Shown here in pieces: positions 8,088 through 17,247 of a DNA stretch of 64,000 nucleotides. The stretch is from Telluria antibiotica. Its GTDB lineage: Bacteria; Pseudomonadota; Gammaproteobacteria; Burkholderiales; Burkholderiaceae_D. Location of the stretch: positions 248,001 through 312,000 of the forward strand of contig NZ_JAAQOM010000002.1 of the NCBI RefSeq assembly GCF_011682055.1, written 5' to 3'. The notes below the pieces were generated by a model that saw nothing but the letters and a program-made list of their open reading frames with translations, was not told the DNA's origin and ran no database searches. How positions within the stretch are numbered: the first letter of the stretch is position 1; every line of letters starts with the position of its first letter. The position numbers and the translations under genes were made by a program.

Positions 8088-9503
8088 ATGGAAAAATATT
8101 TCAATGAGATGACGGCCGGCGACTCCGGCGCGGTGCGCGAGCACTACCGCGCGTTCGAGGCGTGGCTGCAGCACCAGCCGGCGGAACGGATCGCCCGCAA
8201 GCGCGCGGAGGCCGACCTCACGTTCCGCCGCGTCGGCATCACGTTCGCCGTGTACGGGGACGGCGCCGGCACGGAGCGGCTGATCCCGTTCGACACGATC
8301 CCGCGCATCATTCCCGCGCGCGAGTGGGCCGCGTTGCAGGCAGGGCTCGCGCAGCGCGTGCAGGCGCTGAACATGTTCGTGCACGACATCTACCACGACC
8401 AGAACATCGTCCGCGCGGGCATCATCCCGGCGCAGCAGATCTACCAGAACGCCCAGTACCGCCCCGAGATGCAGGGCATCAGCGTCGCCTCCGACATCTA
8501 CGCGCACATCGCGGGCGTGGACATCGTGCGCGCTGGCGCGGGCGAGTTCTACGTCCTCGAAGACAACCTGCGCGTGCCGTCGGGCGTGTCGTACATGCTC
8601 GAGGACCGCAAGATGATGATGCGGCTGTTCCCCGAGCTGTTCGCGCACCACCGCATCGCGCCGGTCGAGCACTATCCCGACATGCTGCTGGAGAACCTGC
8701 GCTCCGTCGCGCCGGCCGGCGTGCTCGACCCGACCATCGTCGTCATGACGCCGGGGATGCACAACTCCGCGTACTTCGAGCACGCCTTCCTCGCCCAGCA
8801 AATGGGCGTGGAGCTGGTCGAGGGCAAGGACTTGTTCGTCGACGCGAACGCGGTGTACATGCGCACGATCCGCGGACCGCGCCGCGTGGACGTCATCTAC
8901 CGCCGGCTGGACGACGACTATCTCGATCCGCTCGCTTTCCGCGCCGATTCCACGTTGGGCGTGCCGGGCCTGTTGTCCGTCTACCGCGCGGGGCGCGTCA
9001 CGCTGGCGAACGCGATCGGCACGGGCGTGGCCGACGACAAGTCGATCTACCCGTACGTGCCGGACATGATCCGCTTCTACCTGGCGGAAGAGCCGCGCCT
9101 GAACAACGTCCCGACCTGGCAGTGCCGGCGGCCGGAAGACCTGTCGTACACGCTCGCCCACCTCGAGCAGCTCGTCGTGAAGGAGGTGCACGGCGCCGGC
9201 GGCTACGGCATGCTGATCGGGCCCGCGGCGACCAAGCAGGAGATCGAGGACTTCCGGCGCCGCCTCGTCGCGCGCCCGGACGGATACATCGCCCAGCCCA
9301 CGCTGGCCCTGTCGGCCTGCCCGACCTATGTCGAGAGCGGCATCGCGCCGCGGCACATCGACCTGCGCCCGTTCGTCCTGTCGGGCAAGACGATCGCGAT
9401 GGTGCCCGGGGGCCTGACCCGCGTCGCGCTGCGCGAGGGATCGCTGGTGGTGAATTCGTCGCAGGGCGGCGGCACCAAGGACACCTGGATACTGGAGGAA
9501 TGA
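8088..9503 (+). CDS. Circularly permuted ATP-grasp protein
   Basis: Predicted ATP-dependent peptide or amide ligase of 471 residues (CP_ATPgrasp family, older DUF404/DUF407). Recognisable segments are LNMFVHDIYHDQNI, GVDIVRAGAGEFYVLEDNLR, GRVTLANAIGTGVADDKSIY, VVKEVHGAGGYGMLIG and SGKTIAMVPGGLTRVAL. ATG 8088 was chosen because the conserved region begins soon after it. It is the first of four genes with a fixed order: ATP-grasp, alpha-E, transglutaminase-like, Anbu. In published genome-context analyses this set is predicted to make and break an unusual peptide or amide bond. The substrate is unknown. It overlaps the next gene at TGATG. Confidence 0.92.
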   Translation: MEKYFNEMTAGDSGAVREHYRAFEAWLQHQPAERIARKRAEADLTFRRVGITFAVYGDGAGTERLIPFDTIPRIIPAREWAALQAGLAQRVQALNMFVHDIYHDQNIVRAGIIPAQQIYQNAQYRPEMQGISVASDIYAHIAGVDIVRAGAGEFYVLEDNLRVPSGVSYMLEDRKMMMRLFPELFAHHRIAPVEHYPDMLLENLRSVAPAGVLDPTIVVMTPGMHNSAYFEHAFLAQQMGVELVEGKDLFVDANAVYMRTIRGPRRVDVIYRRLDDDYLDPLAFRADSTLGVPGLLSVYRAGRVTLANAIGTGVADDKSIYPYVPDMIRFYLAEEPRLNNVPTWQCRRPEDLSYTLAHLEQLVVKEVHGAGGYGMLIGPAATKQEIEDFRRRLVARPDGYIAQPTLALSACPTYVESGIAPRHIDLRPFVLSGKTIAMVPGGLTRVALREGSLVVNSSQGGGTKDTWILEE

Positions 9504-10450
9504 TGCTGAGCCGCACCGCAGACCACTTGTACTGGATGGCGCGCTACACCGAGCGCGCCGAGAACACGGCCCGCATGCTCGACGTGGCCGTGCAGACGGC
9601 CATGCTGCCGCAGTCGGCCGGCGACATGGAGCAGGCCTGGCGCGCCATGCTCGGCATCTCCGAGCTGCAGGCTGCGTTCGACGCCGCGTACGGCACGCTC
9701 GACGCGAAGAACGTCCTCGCGTTCATGGCGAGCGACCCCGCGAATCCGTCGTCGATCGTGTCGTGCCTCACCGCGGCGCGCGAGAATGCCAGGGCGGTGC
9801 GCGGCGTGCTCACGACGGAGGTGTGGGAAACGCAGAACGCCACCTGGATCGAGTTGCGCGACCGCGTGCACGGGGGCCTCGACAACGACCCGGGCGAATT
9901 CTTCGACTGGGTCAAGCACCGCTGCCACCTGGCGCGCGGCGTCACGCTCGGCACCATGCTGGACGACGAGGCCCTCGTGTTCATCCGCCTCGGCGCCTTC
10001 CTGGAGCGCGCGGACAACACGGCACGGCTGCTGGACGTGAAGTACCACGGCGCCGGCGACGGCGCCACGCACGACATCCTCACGCAGCGCGAGTTCTACT
10101 ACTGGGCGGCGCTGCTGCGCTCCGTGGCCGGCTTCGAAATCTATCGCAAGGTCTACCGCGACTCCATCACGCCGGCGCGCGTGGCCGAACTCTTGATGCT
10201 GCGCGCCGACATGCCGCGCTCCCTGCTCGCCTGCATGGAGCAGGTGGTCGCGAACCTGAAAGCCGTACGCAACGACGTCTCCGCCGGCACGGAACGGCTG
10301 GCGGGCCGCATGCACGCCGAGCTGCAGTTCGCGCGCATCGAGGACGTGCTGGCCGCCGGCATGGACGAGACGCTCGGCAAGTTCATGGAAAACATCTACG
10401 CGCTGGGCAATGGCATCAGCCGCGATTTCCTCGTCCCACTGGGAGCCTGA
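9503..10450 (+). CDS. Alpha-E domain protein (DUF403)
   Basis: All-helical alpha-E protein of 315 residues. The family start MLSRTADHLYWMARYTERAENTARMLDV is present, together with FLERADNTARLLDVKYH, FYYWAALLRSVAGFEIYRKVY and FMENIYALGNGISRDFL. The gene overlaps the ATP-grasp stop. ATG 9503 is preferred over the adjacent ATG 9500 because the GGAGG at 9494-9498 is otherwise too close. The family almost always accompanies circularly permuted ATP-grasp proteins and is assumed to act with them. Its biochemical role is not established. Confidence 0.92.
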   Translation: MLSRTADHLYWMARYTERAENTARMLDVAVQTAMLPQSAGDMEQAWRAMLGISELQAAFDAAYGTLDAKNVLAFMASDPANPSSIVSCLTAARENARAVRGVLTTEVWETQNATWIELRDRVHGGLDNDPGEFFDWVKHRCHLARGVTLGTMLDDEALVFIRLGAFLERADNTARLLDVKYHGAGDGATHDILTQREFYYWAALLRSVAGFEIYRKVYRDSITPARVAELLMLRADMPRSLLACMEQVVANLKAVRNDVSAGTERLAGRMHAELQFARIEDVLAAGMDETLGKFMENIYALGNGISRDFLVPLGA

Positions 10451-10451
10451 C

Positions 10452-11264
10452 ATGCACCTGTCGATCCGCCACGAGACCCTGTACCGCTACACCGAGCCGC
10501 AGGCCTACAGCATCGAGCAGCTGCACCTGACGCCGCGCGCCGAACCGCAGCAGCAGGTGCTGTCCTGGCACATCGCGACGCCGGGCCATTGCGCCGCTTA
10601 CGTGGACGCCTACGGCAACGCGTCGCACATGCTCACGTTGAACGCGCCGCACGACGCCGTCCGCATCGTGGTCGAGGGCATCGTCGCGACGGTGCCGCTG
10701 CCCGGTGGCCGCCTGCGCGCGCACGACAGCCTGCCCCCGCTGATCTTCACGGTGCCGACGCCCCTGACGCGGCCGACGCCCCTGCTCGCCGAATTCGCGG
10801 CGACCTGCCTGCCGGCCCTCGGCAATCGTGTCGGCACGGACGACCTGCTGCGGCTCGCCGCGCACATCCACGGTGCGGTCGCGTACCAAACGGGTGCCAC
10901 CCACGTCGCCAGCACGGCCGCCGAGGCGATGGCGCTCGGCGCCGGCGTCTGCCAGGACCACGCCCACATCTTCCTCGCCTGCTGCCACGCGCACGGGATA
11001 CCCGCGCGCTACGTGTCCGGCTACATCGACCCCGGCTCGACGGGCCATGCGGCCAGCCACGCCTGGGTCGACGCGTGGGTCGAGGATCCCGACTTCACGG
11101 GCTGGGTCAGCATCGACGTCACGCATGCGCACCTGATGACGGAGGGGTACTGCCGCCTCGCGATCGGACGCGACTACGAATCGGCGGCGCCCGTGCGCGG
11201 CATGCGGCGCGGCGGCGGCGCCGAGATCATGCGCGTCGAAGCGCAGATCGTCCCCGTCCAGTGA
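10452..11264 (+). CDS. Transglutaminase-like cysteine peptidase family protein
   Basis: 270 residues. The N-terminal bacterial transglutaminase-like domain opens with LSIRHETLYRYTEPQAYSIEQLHLTPR. The core has the papain-like triad: Cys in GAGVCQDHAHIFLACC, His in GHAASHAWVDAWV and Asp in WVSIDVTHAH. It begins one base after the alpha-E stop. Cytosolic, with no signal peptide. In this cluster it is predicted to hydrolyse or transfer the amide bond made by the ATP-grasp enzyme. The real substrate is unknown. Confidence 0.92.
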   Translation: MHLSIRHETLYRYTEPQAYSIEQLHLTPRAEPQQQVLSWHIATPGHCAAYVDAYGNASHMLTLNAPHDAVRIVVEGIVATVPLPGGRLRAHDSLPPLIFTVPTPLTRPTPLLAEFAATCLPALGNRVGTDDLLRLAAHIHGAVAYQTGATHVASTAAEAMALGAGVCQDHAHIFLACCHAHGIPARYVSGYIDPGSTGHAASHAWVDAWVEDPDFTGWVSIDVTHAHLMTEGYCRLAIGRDYESAAPVRGMRRGGGAEIMRVEAQIVPVQ

Positions 11265-11319
11265 GCGCGTCGCGAGCATGTAGAATGGCGCCTTTCCCGA
11301 ACCGCAACGGATATCGTCG

Positions 11320-12195
11320 ATGACTTATTGTGTGGGCATGCGCCTCAACGCCGGCCTCGTGTTCCTGGCCGATTCGCGCACCAACGCCGGTGTCGATCAG
11401 GTGGGCACGTTCCGCAAGCTGAGCGTCTTTGAACATGCGGGCGACAGGCTGATGGTCATGATGACCGCCGGGAACCTGTCGATCTCGCAGGCCGTGCGCC
11501 AGATCGTGTCCAGCCACGTCGGTGCCGACGGCATGACGATCTGGAACGCGCCGGACATGTTCGAGGCCGCGCGCATCGTCGGCGAAGCCGTGCGCACGGT
11601 GCACCGGCAGGAAGCCGGCAAGCTGGCGGAGCACGGCGTCGACTTCAACATCAGCATCGTGTTCGGCGGCCAGATCCGGGGCGAACGCTGCCGCCTGTTC
11701 TACGTGTATTCGGCGGGGAACTTCATCGAATCGCACGACGAAAACCCCTATTTCCAGATCGGCGAGGCGAAGTACGGCAAGCCGATCATCGATCGCGTCG
11801 TCACCCCGCGCACCTCGCTGGACGACGCGGCAAAATGCGCACTGATCTCGATGGATTCCACGTTGCGCTCGAACGTGTCCGTCGGGCTGCCGCTCGACAT
11901 GCTCGTGTACGAAGACGGCAGCCTGGCCGTCACGCGCTTCGTCACCATCGACGAGAACAACCAGTACTTCCAGCTGCTGCGCAACACCTGGGGCCAGCAG
12001 TTGAAGTCGGTGTTCGAGGGCATCGCGCCACCCGTGTGGGACGCGGTGCCCGGACCGGCAAGCGACGCGCCCTCGTCCGCCAACCTGCACAGCCGCCCCG
12101 TGCGCGTGGCGCCGCCACCCGGTGTGGCCGCGGCCGCGACGGCGGCGCCGCTGCAATCACTCGCCGAGCAGCCCGTCCCGCCCGTCCAGCGGTGA
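11320..12195 (+). CDS. Anbu proteasome-like peptidase
   Basis: Ntn-hydrolase of the Anbu (ancestral beta-subunit, bacterial proteasome homologue) family, 291 residues. It begins MTYCVGMRL, so removal of Met leaves Thr2 as the N-terminal nucleophile. ADSRTNAGVDQVGTFRKL supplies the family Asp and Lys positions. A variable Pro/Ala-rich tail of about 50 residues follows the core and is probably disordered. The 55-base gap after the transglutaminase gene contains TAGAAT at 11281, so a second promoter is possible. Members of this family form ring or helical assemblies. Its protein targets and link to the three upstream genes are unresolved. Confidence 0.92.
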   Translation: MTYCVGMRLNAGLVFLADSRTNAGVDQVGTFRKLSVFEHAGDRLMVMMTAGNLSISQAVRQIVSSHVGADGMTIWNAPDMFEAARIVGEAVRTVHRQEAGKLAEHGVDFNISIVFGGQIRGERCRLFYVYSAGNFIESHDENPYFQIGEAKYGKPIIDRVVTPRTSLDDAAKCALISMDSTLRSNVSVGLPLDMLVYEDGSLAVTRFVTIDENNQYFQLLRNTWGQQLKSVFEGIAPPVWDAVPGPASDAPSSANLHSRPVRVAPPPGVAAAATAAPLQSLAEQPVPPVQR

Positions 12196-12231
12196 TCCGC
12201 CGCCGCCCCGCGCCCACCTGATCGCGCGGGA

Positions 12232-12250
12232 GCGATGAATTTTTCATCGC
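12232..12250. other. Perfect hairpin downstream of the Anbu gene
   Basis: GCGATGAA / TTCATCGC with a TTT loop makes a perfect 8-base stem 37 bases after the Anbu stop. It has no T-run, so it could be a weak terminator, an RNA end stabiliser or a protein site. The rest of the gap up to 12420 shows nothing I can name. Confidence 0.4.
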
Positions 12251-12423
12251 GACCGATATCGGGTTCGGCATCGCGCGCGTCGGTTAGTTGCAGATTTCCA
12301 AGTACCGACCGTGTGCAGGCCAGCCGTTTTTGCTCTGCGGTGCGAAAAATCCCTGCAATAACAGGCACTTGCACTCCCAACCCTGAAAGCACACCCGGCG
12401 GCGCCCGGCGGCACCCGGCCGTT

Positions 12424-12453
12424 TTGACAGCGCTATCACGCATGCCCTACATT
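12424..12453 (+). promoter_or_regulatory. Promoter of the GH43 gene with AGCGCT-centred LacI-type operator
   Basis: TTGACA (12424-12429) and TACATT (12448-12453) are 18 bases apart. TGACAGCGCTATCA (12425-12438) overlaps the -35 and is a near-palindrome with 12 of 14 bases symmetric. It resembles the xyl-box described for xylan genes of Xanthomonas. Related sites occur at the GH31 and GH2 promoters in this window. Confidence 0.6.
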
Positions 12454-12483
12454 GCCGGATGACCTGAACGCCACCGGACCCAC

Positions 12484-14544
12484 ATGACCCCACCTCGCCC
12501 CCGTCTTGCCGCAGCGGCCCTCGCCGTGTGCACCGCCCTCGCCTGCCTGTGCGCACCCACGCGCGCACAGGAAGAACCCCGCCCTGCCACCGGCCTGTCG
12601 ACCAAGACATGGACACCCGACAACGGCAACGGCACCTTCACGAACCCGCTGTTCTACGACGAGTTCTCCGACCCGGACCTGATCCGCGTGGGCGACTGGT
12701 TCTACCTGACCGGCACCACGATGCACGCGATGCCGGGCCTGCCGGTCCTGCGCTCGCGCGACCTCGTGAACTGGGAATTCCTGAGCTATGCCGTCGACAA
12801 GCTGGACTTCGGCCCCGCCTACCGGCTTGAGGACGGCAAGAGCATCTACGGCCAGGGCATCTGGGCGCCGAGCCTGCGCTACCGGAACGGCACGTTCTAC
12901 ATCTTCAGCAACGTGAACGGCCGCGCCACGCAGGTCTTCTCGGCCACCGACCCGCGCGGGCCGTGGACGCGGCGCGAGATGAAGCGCAGCCTGCACGACC
13001 TGTCCGTGCTGTTCGACGACGACGGCACGGCGTGGGTCGTGTGGGACCACCAGCGCATGCACGTCGCCCGGCTGACGGACGACCTCACGGACATCGTGCC
13101 CGGCACGGAAAAGATCTTGTTCGCGCAGGACGCGGGCATGGGCGAAGGCGCGCACATTTACAAAATCCAGGGCAAGTACTACATCCTGTCGGCCAACTAC
13201 GCGGGAGGCTTCCGCATGCCGGCCGCGCGCGCGGACAAGGTGGACGGACCGTACGAAGTAAACCAGGCCATCAGCCGCGACGAGGACTTCGGCATGGCCA
13301 AGGGCTACCGCCTCGCGGACAACAAGACGCCGACGGCGATCGTGCCGCCCGACCCGTCCGCCCGCAACGCCAACTCGCTGCACCAGGGCGGCATCGTGCT
13401 GACGCCGGCCGGCGAATGGTGGGGCTTCTCGATGCAGGATTTTAATTCCGTCGGCCGCCTGCTCAGCCTCGCGCCGATCACGTGGAAGGACGGCTGGCCC
13501 TACTTCGGCCTGCCCGGCAACCTGGGACGCAATCCGCGCACGTGGGTCAAGCCGAAGACGGCGGCGCCCTCGCCGGTCACGGTGCCGTATGCGCGCAGCG
13601 ACGATTTTTCGGCGTCGATCCTGCAACCAGTCTGGCAGTGGAACCACGTGCCCGTCGACGGGCAGTGGTCGCTGACGGAGCGGCCCGGCTTCCTGCGCCT
13701 GCACGCCCTGCCCGCGACGTCGTTCTGGCAGGCCCGCGACACGCTGACGCAACGCGCCATCGGCCCGCGTTCGTCACCGACGGTGACTCTGGATGCATCC
13801 GGCCTCGCCGACGGCGACGTCGCCGGTCTCGCCCTCCTGAACCTGCCGTATGCGACGCTGGGCGTGGAAAAGACGGCCACCGGCCTGCAGCTGGCGCTGT
13901 ACGACCAGGCGCGCGACCGCACCGTGCGCGTGCCGCTGCCCGCGCTCGCCACGCGCGTGATGCTGCGCGCAGACTGCGATTTCCTCACGGAGCAGGCGCG
14001 CTTCTCGTGGTCGGTGGACGGCAGGGCGTTTACGCCGATCGGCGAACCGTTCACGATGGTGTTCCAGCTGAAGACGTTCCAGGGCGTGCGCTATGCCCTC
14101 TTCAATTACAACCAGGCCGGCAAGGCCGGCGGGTACGCGGACTTCGACAGCATCGACGTGTACCAGCCCAATCCGCACGGGCTGATGCGCGCGATCCCGG
14201 CGGGCCGGCGTATCCAGCTTGCGGCATTCCCGTCCGGCCGCAAGGTGGCGTCGTATCGCGTGAAGGACATGGGGCTCGGCCGCGTGGCGCTGCAATCGGG
14301 CGCGGCCTGGGCCAGCGTCGATGCGGGCGGCCGCGTGGGCGCGCGCAACGGGCAGCCCGGCAACGCGGAGAGCTTCCAGTGGGTCGAGACGCCGACGGGG
14401 GAACTCGTGCTGATGTCGCTCGTCACGAACCGCTTCCTGCGCGTCGATCCGGTCTCGCATGCGATGCGCGCGGACAGTCCTGGGCCAGTGCCGGATGGGA
14501 GCGATGGGGTGCGGTTCACGTGGACGCTCGCCGGCGCCAATTGA
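12484..14544 (+). CDS. Secreted GH43 beta-xylosidase/alpha-arabinofuranosidase with C-terminal beta domains
   Basis: Periplasmic or secreted hemicellulase of 686 residues. A signal peptide ends near Ala28 (CAPTRA|QEE). The five-bladed GH43 propeller follows, with the inverting triad visible as Asp63 (EFSDPD), Asp172 (LHDLSV) and Glu221 (GEGAHIY). From about residue 370 a concanavalin-like accessory domain of the GH43_C2 type follows (SILQPVWQWNHVPVDGQWSL). A final 110 residues (MRAIPAGRRIQLAAFPSGRK) look like a beta-trefoil or fascin-like module. Exact specificity cannot be told from sequence. Removal of xylosyl or arabinosyl units is the family activity. Confidence 0.88.
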   Translation: MTPPRPRLAAAALAVCTALACLCAPTRAQEEPRPATGLSTKTWTPDNGNGTFTNPLFYDEFSDPDLIRVGDWFYLTGTTMHAMPGLPVLRSRDLVNWEFLSYAVDKLDFGPAYRLEDGKSIYGQGIWAPSLRYRNGTFYIFSNVNGRATQVFSATDPRGPWTRREMKRSLHDLSVLFDDDGTAWVVWDHQRMHVARLTDDLTDIVPGTEKILFAQDAGMGEGAHIYKIQGKYYILSANYAGGFRMPAARADKVDGPYEVNQAISRDEDFGMAKGYRLADNKTPTAIVPPDPSARNANSLHQGGIVLTPAGEWWGFSMQDFNSVGRLLSLAPITWKDGWPYFGLPGNLGRNPRTWVKPKTAAPSPVTVPYARSDDFSASILQPVWQWNHVPVDGQWSLTERPGFLRLHALPATSFWQARDTLTQRAIGPRSSPTVTLDASGLADGDVAGLALLNLPYATLGVEKTATGLQLALYDQARDRTVRVPLPALATRVMLRADCDFLTEQARFSWSVDGRAFTPIGEPFTMVFQLKTFQGVRYALFNYNQAGKAGGYADFDSIDVYQPNPHGLMRAIPAGRRIQLAAFPSGRKVASYRVKDMGLGRVALQSGAAWASVDAGGRVGARNGQPGNAESFQWVETPTGELVLMSLVTNRFLRVDPVSHAMRADSPGPVPDGSDGVRFTWTLAGAN

Positions 14545-14577
14545 CGTTCGTGCCGCAGTATCCCGTGCCACGCAAAT

Positions 14578-14613
14578 AAAAAAAGCCGTCCCGGCATCAC
14601 CGGGACGGCGTTT
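14578..14613. terminator. Bidirectional terminator between the GH43 and GH31 genes
   Basis: A perfect 10-base stem GCCGTCCCGG / CCGGGACGGC (14585-14594, 14600-14609) is flanked by seven A on the left and GTTTT on the right. It serves both converging genes and is strongest for the minus-strand GH31 gene. Confidence 0.88.
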
Positions 14614-14630
14614 TACGTGAAGCGCTGCGC

Positions 14631-16973
14631 TTACTTGCCCGCGACCTTCACGAGGCTGGACACGTTCTTGGCCACGTTGGCATCGCCACCGCTGGCCGTC
14701 AACTTGCCGGCGCCGTCGTTCCACTGCAGGCGCGTCGTCGTGCCCTTGCCCTTCTCGTAGTCGTACGAAACGCCGTCGTCGTCGTACAGGTCGAACGCGC
14801 CGTCGCGGCCCGGGTAGACCTTGATGTGGGCGATGCCCTGCTTCGTCGCCGTCGACTGGACGTCGGTGCCGAACGGGACGATCGAGCCGGCCTTCACGAA
14901 CACGGGGATGCGGTCGATCGGCGATGCGACCTTGACCCACTGGCCGCCGGCGACCTTTTCATCGGTCCAGAAGTTGTACCAGTCGGTGCCCGCCGGCAGG
15001 TAGACGTTCTTCTCCGTCTGGCCCTGCTCCGTCACCGGCGCCACGAGGAACGCGGGGCCGAACATGTATTCGGTGCCGATGTTCGCGACGTTCGGATCGT
15101 GCGGGAAGTCCATCCACAGGGCGCGCATGAACGGGGCGCCCGTGTCGTGCGTGAACTTGGCCTGGCTGTAGATGTACGGGATCAACTGGTAACGCAGCGT
15201 GTCGTAGCGGGCCATGACGGCTTCCGCCTCCTTGCCGAACGCCCAGATCTCGGTGCGCTTGCGGTCGCCGTGCAGGCGCAACGTGGGCAGGAAGGTGCCG
15301 TACTCGAACCAGCGGGTCAGCAGTTCCGGATAGTCGTTGTACTGGCCGACGACGTCACGCGCGTCGGACGGGTCGAGCAGCGGGGGCTTCGTGGCGGTCG
15401 TCGACCCCGGCAGGCCTTGCCAGCCGCCGATGTCGTTGCCCCACAGGGCGATGCCGGACGCCGTCATGTTCAGGCCTGTCGGGATCTGGCGCTGCAGCGC
15501 TTCCCACGTCGGGTTGACGTCCGACGACCAGAACAGCGCACCCGTGCGCTGCGAGCCGAGGTAGGCGGCGCGCGACAGGATCAGCACGCGCTTGTTCGGC
15601 TTCCAGGCACGCATATTGTCGGCCACGCCTTCCACGTGCAGCAGCGGGAACAGGTTGTGGAAGCGGTCGCCCGAACCGATCGAGTAGAAGAAGCCGTCCG
15701 GCACGAGGTCCGGTTCCGTCTCGTCCAGCCACGGATAGTCGAAGCCGTGCGACAGGATGTTGTCGCGCGACTTCTCCCAGAACCACTGGCGCGCCTTCGG
15801 ATTCGTCGCGTCGATCAGGCCACCGGTGCGATCGGAACGGAACGGCAGGCCGTCGACGGTCTTGCCGTCCTTGTCCTTCAGCAGATAGCCCTTCGCATCC
15901 AGTTCATTGAAGTAGCGGCCCGCCGTTTCGAAGCGCGGCCAGATCGAGACGATCGACTGCATCCCCATGTCGTGCAGCTTCTTGTTCATGCCGTCCGGGT
16001 CCGGGAACTCGGCCGGGTTGATGTCCATCTGGCCCATGCGGGTCCAGTAGAACCAGTCGACGACCATCACGTCGAGCGGGTATTTTTTCTGGCGATAGGT
16101 GTTCGCGACGTTCAGCACTTCGTCCTGGCTGGAATAGCGCGCCTTCGACTGGATCAGGCCGAACGCGGCCTTCGGCGGGATCGGCGTCTTGCCCGTCACG
16201 CGCGCGTAGCCCGAGTAGATCTCGTCGGCCGTGTTGCCCGTGATGATGAAGAACGACACGCGCTCGCCCACTTGCGACTGGAAGCTCGTGCGGCCGTGGA
16301 TGCCTGCATTGAAGCGCGTGGCCGACGGGTTGTCCCACACGATGCCGTAGCCCTTCGACGACACCATGAACGGCACGCACACGGTCTCGCCCGCGGGCGC
16401 GTCGTACCAGTGTTTGCAGTCGAGCGTACGGCCGCGCAGGTCCAGCGGGCCCGTCGACTCCTGGTTCTGGCCCATGCCGTAGTAGTGCTCGTCGGGGGCG
16501 GCGGCGAACGTGGCGCCGACCTGGTACGTCTTCTCGCCGGAGACGGTCTGCGGCGACATCTCCCAGCCCTGCATGTCGAGGACCTTCTCGCCGCGGGCGT
16601 TCTTGACCTGCAGGCCCACCGACGCCAGCGACGGCGCGAAATACTTCTCCGGCTGGCTCGGCGTGCGTGCCGGCGGTGCCGCGTTCACGTGCACGGTCAT
16701 GCCGTTCGACGTGAACGTGTCGCCGTCGTTGCCCGCGCTGTGGCGGAACGCGCCGTTGTCGGCATTCTTCTTCAGGATGCCGTAGCCCGGACCCTTCAAG
16801 ACCTCGTCCTTGTCGACGGCGATCGTCACGTGGACGACGTTCGGGCCGTACGCTTCCACCGACACCCAGGCGCCATTACGGTCCAGGGTCGTCAACGGGG
16901 CGGCGAAGGCAGCGGGTACGAAAGCGAGCGCCGATGTTAGCGCAATCAGCATGCGGTGCGGGGTAAGTCTCAT
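14631..16973 (-). CDS. Periplasmic GH31 alpha-xylosidase-like enzyme
   Basis: Retaining GH31 enzyme of 780 residues. A signal peptide ends near AFVPAAFA|APL, the N-terminal beta-sandwich contains EHYYGMGQNQE, and the (beta/alpha)8 barrel carries nucleophile Asp417 in WLDETEPD and acid/base Asp485 in WSSDVNPTW. The C-terminal sandwich has IPVFVKAGSIVPFG and a DUF5110-like end. Context with GH74 enzymes and a TonB receptor favours alpha-xylosidase, which strips non-reducing xylose from xyloglucan oligosaccharides. Alpha-glucosidase is the main alternative. Its promoter carries a LacI-type site within the spacer. Confidence 0.9.
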   Translation of the reverse strand: MRLTPHRMLIALTSALAFVPAAFAAPLTTLDRNGAWVSVEAYGPNVVHVTIAVDKDEVLKGPGYGILKKNADNGAFRHSAGNDGDTFTSNGMTVHVNAAPPARTPSQPEKYFAPSLASVGLQVKNARGEKVLDMQGWEMSPQTVSGEKTYQVGATFAAAPDEHYYGMGQNQESTGPLDLRGRTLDCKHWYDAPAGETVCVPFMVSSKGYGIVWDNPSATRFNAGIHGRTSFQSQVGERVSFFIITGNTADEIYSGYARVTGKTPIPPKAAFGLIQSKARYSSQDEVLNVANTYRQKKYPLDVMVVDWFYWTRMGQMDINPAEFPDPDGMNKKLHDMGMQSIVSIWPRFETAGRYFNELDAKGYLLKDKDGKTVDGLPFRSDRTGGLIDATNPKARQWFWEKSRDNILSHGFDYPWLDETEPDLVPDGFFYSIGSGDRFHNLFPLLHVEGVADNMRAWKPNKRVLILSRAAYLGSQRTGALFWSSDVNPTWEALQRQIPTGLNMTASGIALWGNDIGGWQGLPGSTTATKPPLLDPSDARDVVGQYNDYPELLTRWFEYGTFLPTLRLHGDRKRTEIWAFGKEAEAVMARYDTLRYQLIPYIYSQAKFTHDTGAPFMRALWMDFPHDPNVANIGTEYMFGPAFLVAPVTEQGQTEKNVYLPAGTDWYNFWTDEKVAGGQWVKVASPIDRIPVFVKAGSIVPFGTDVQSTATKQGIAHIKVYPGRDGAFDLYDDDGVSYDYEKGKGTTTRLQWNDGAGKLTASGGDANVAKNVSSLVKVAGK

Positions 16974-17151
16974 CCAGTCCTCTATCGCAGGGGGTGAATC
17001 GGGCGACGCTTGAGCGCGGAGCGGCGACGGGCCGGAGAGACTGTCTTTACGGGCTTTATGGCCCGCGGCCGCGCGCGGCGGACGGATGGAGGCGTCTCCT
17101 CGGCACGGTGCCGGCCGACGGCCGCGGCGTGCGCATTATTGTTGAAGCGTT

Positions 17152-17180
17152 ATTGTCGCTGTTAGCGTTCACATGCGCAA
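17152..17180 (-). promoter_or_regulatory. Promoter of the GH31 gene with embedded LacI-type operator
   Basis: Read on the minus strand, TTGCGC (17175-17180) and GACAAT (17152-17157) are 17 bases apart. The spacer holds TGTGAACGCTAACA (17160-17173), a near-palindrome with 10 of 14 bases symmetric, close to the AGCGCT-type sites at 12425 and 51795. The leader to the start codon at 16973 is about 170 bases and is otherwise featureless. Confidence 0.5.
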
Positions 17181-17247
17181 TCGCTAAAACCGCCAAAGCA
17201 AGGAAAATAATGGTGAATTCGCGTTGCTACACGCTACCATCGGCCGC

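Noticed and set aside
7901..8104. N-terminal extension of the MFS gene to 8104
   Set aside because: The extension is basic, not membrane-like, and covers the sigma54-like site and start of the divergent ATP-grasp gene.
14826..16940. Long open frame opposite the GH31 gene, and similar ones opposite the TonB receptor (18769-20580) and MFS gene (6092-7975)
   Set aside because: Low-complexity Arg/His/Val-rich translations with no ribosome site, mirroring strong coding sequence.
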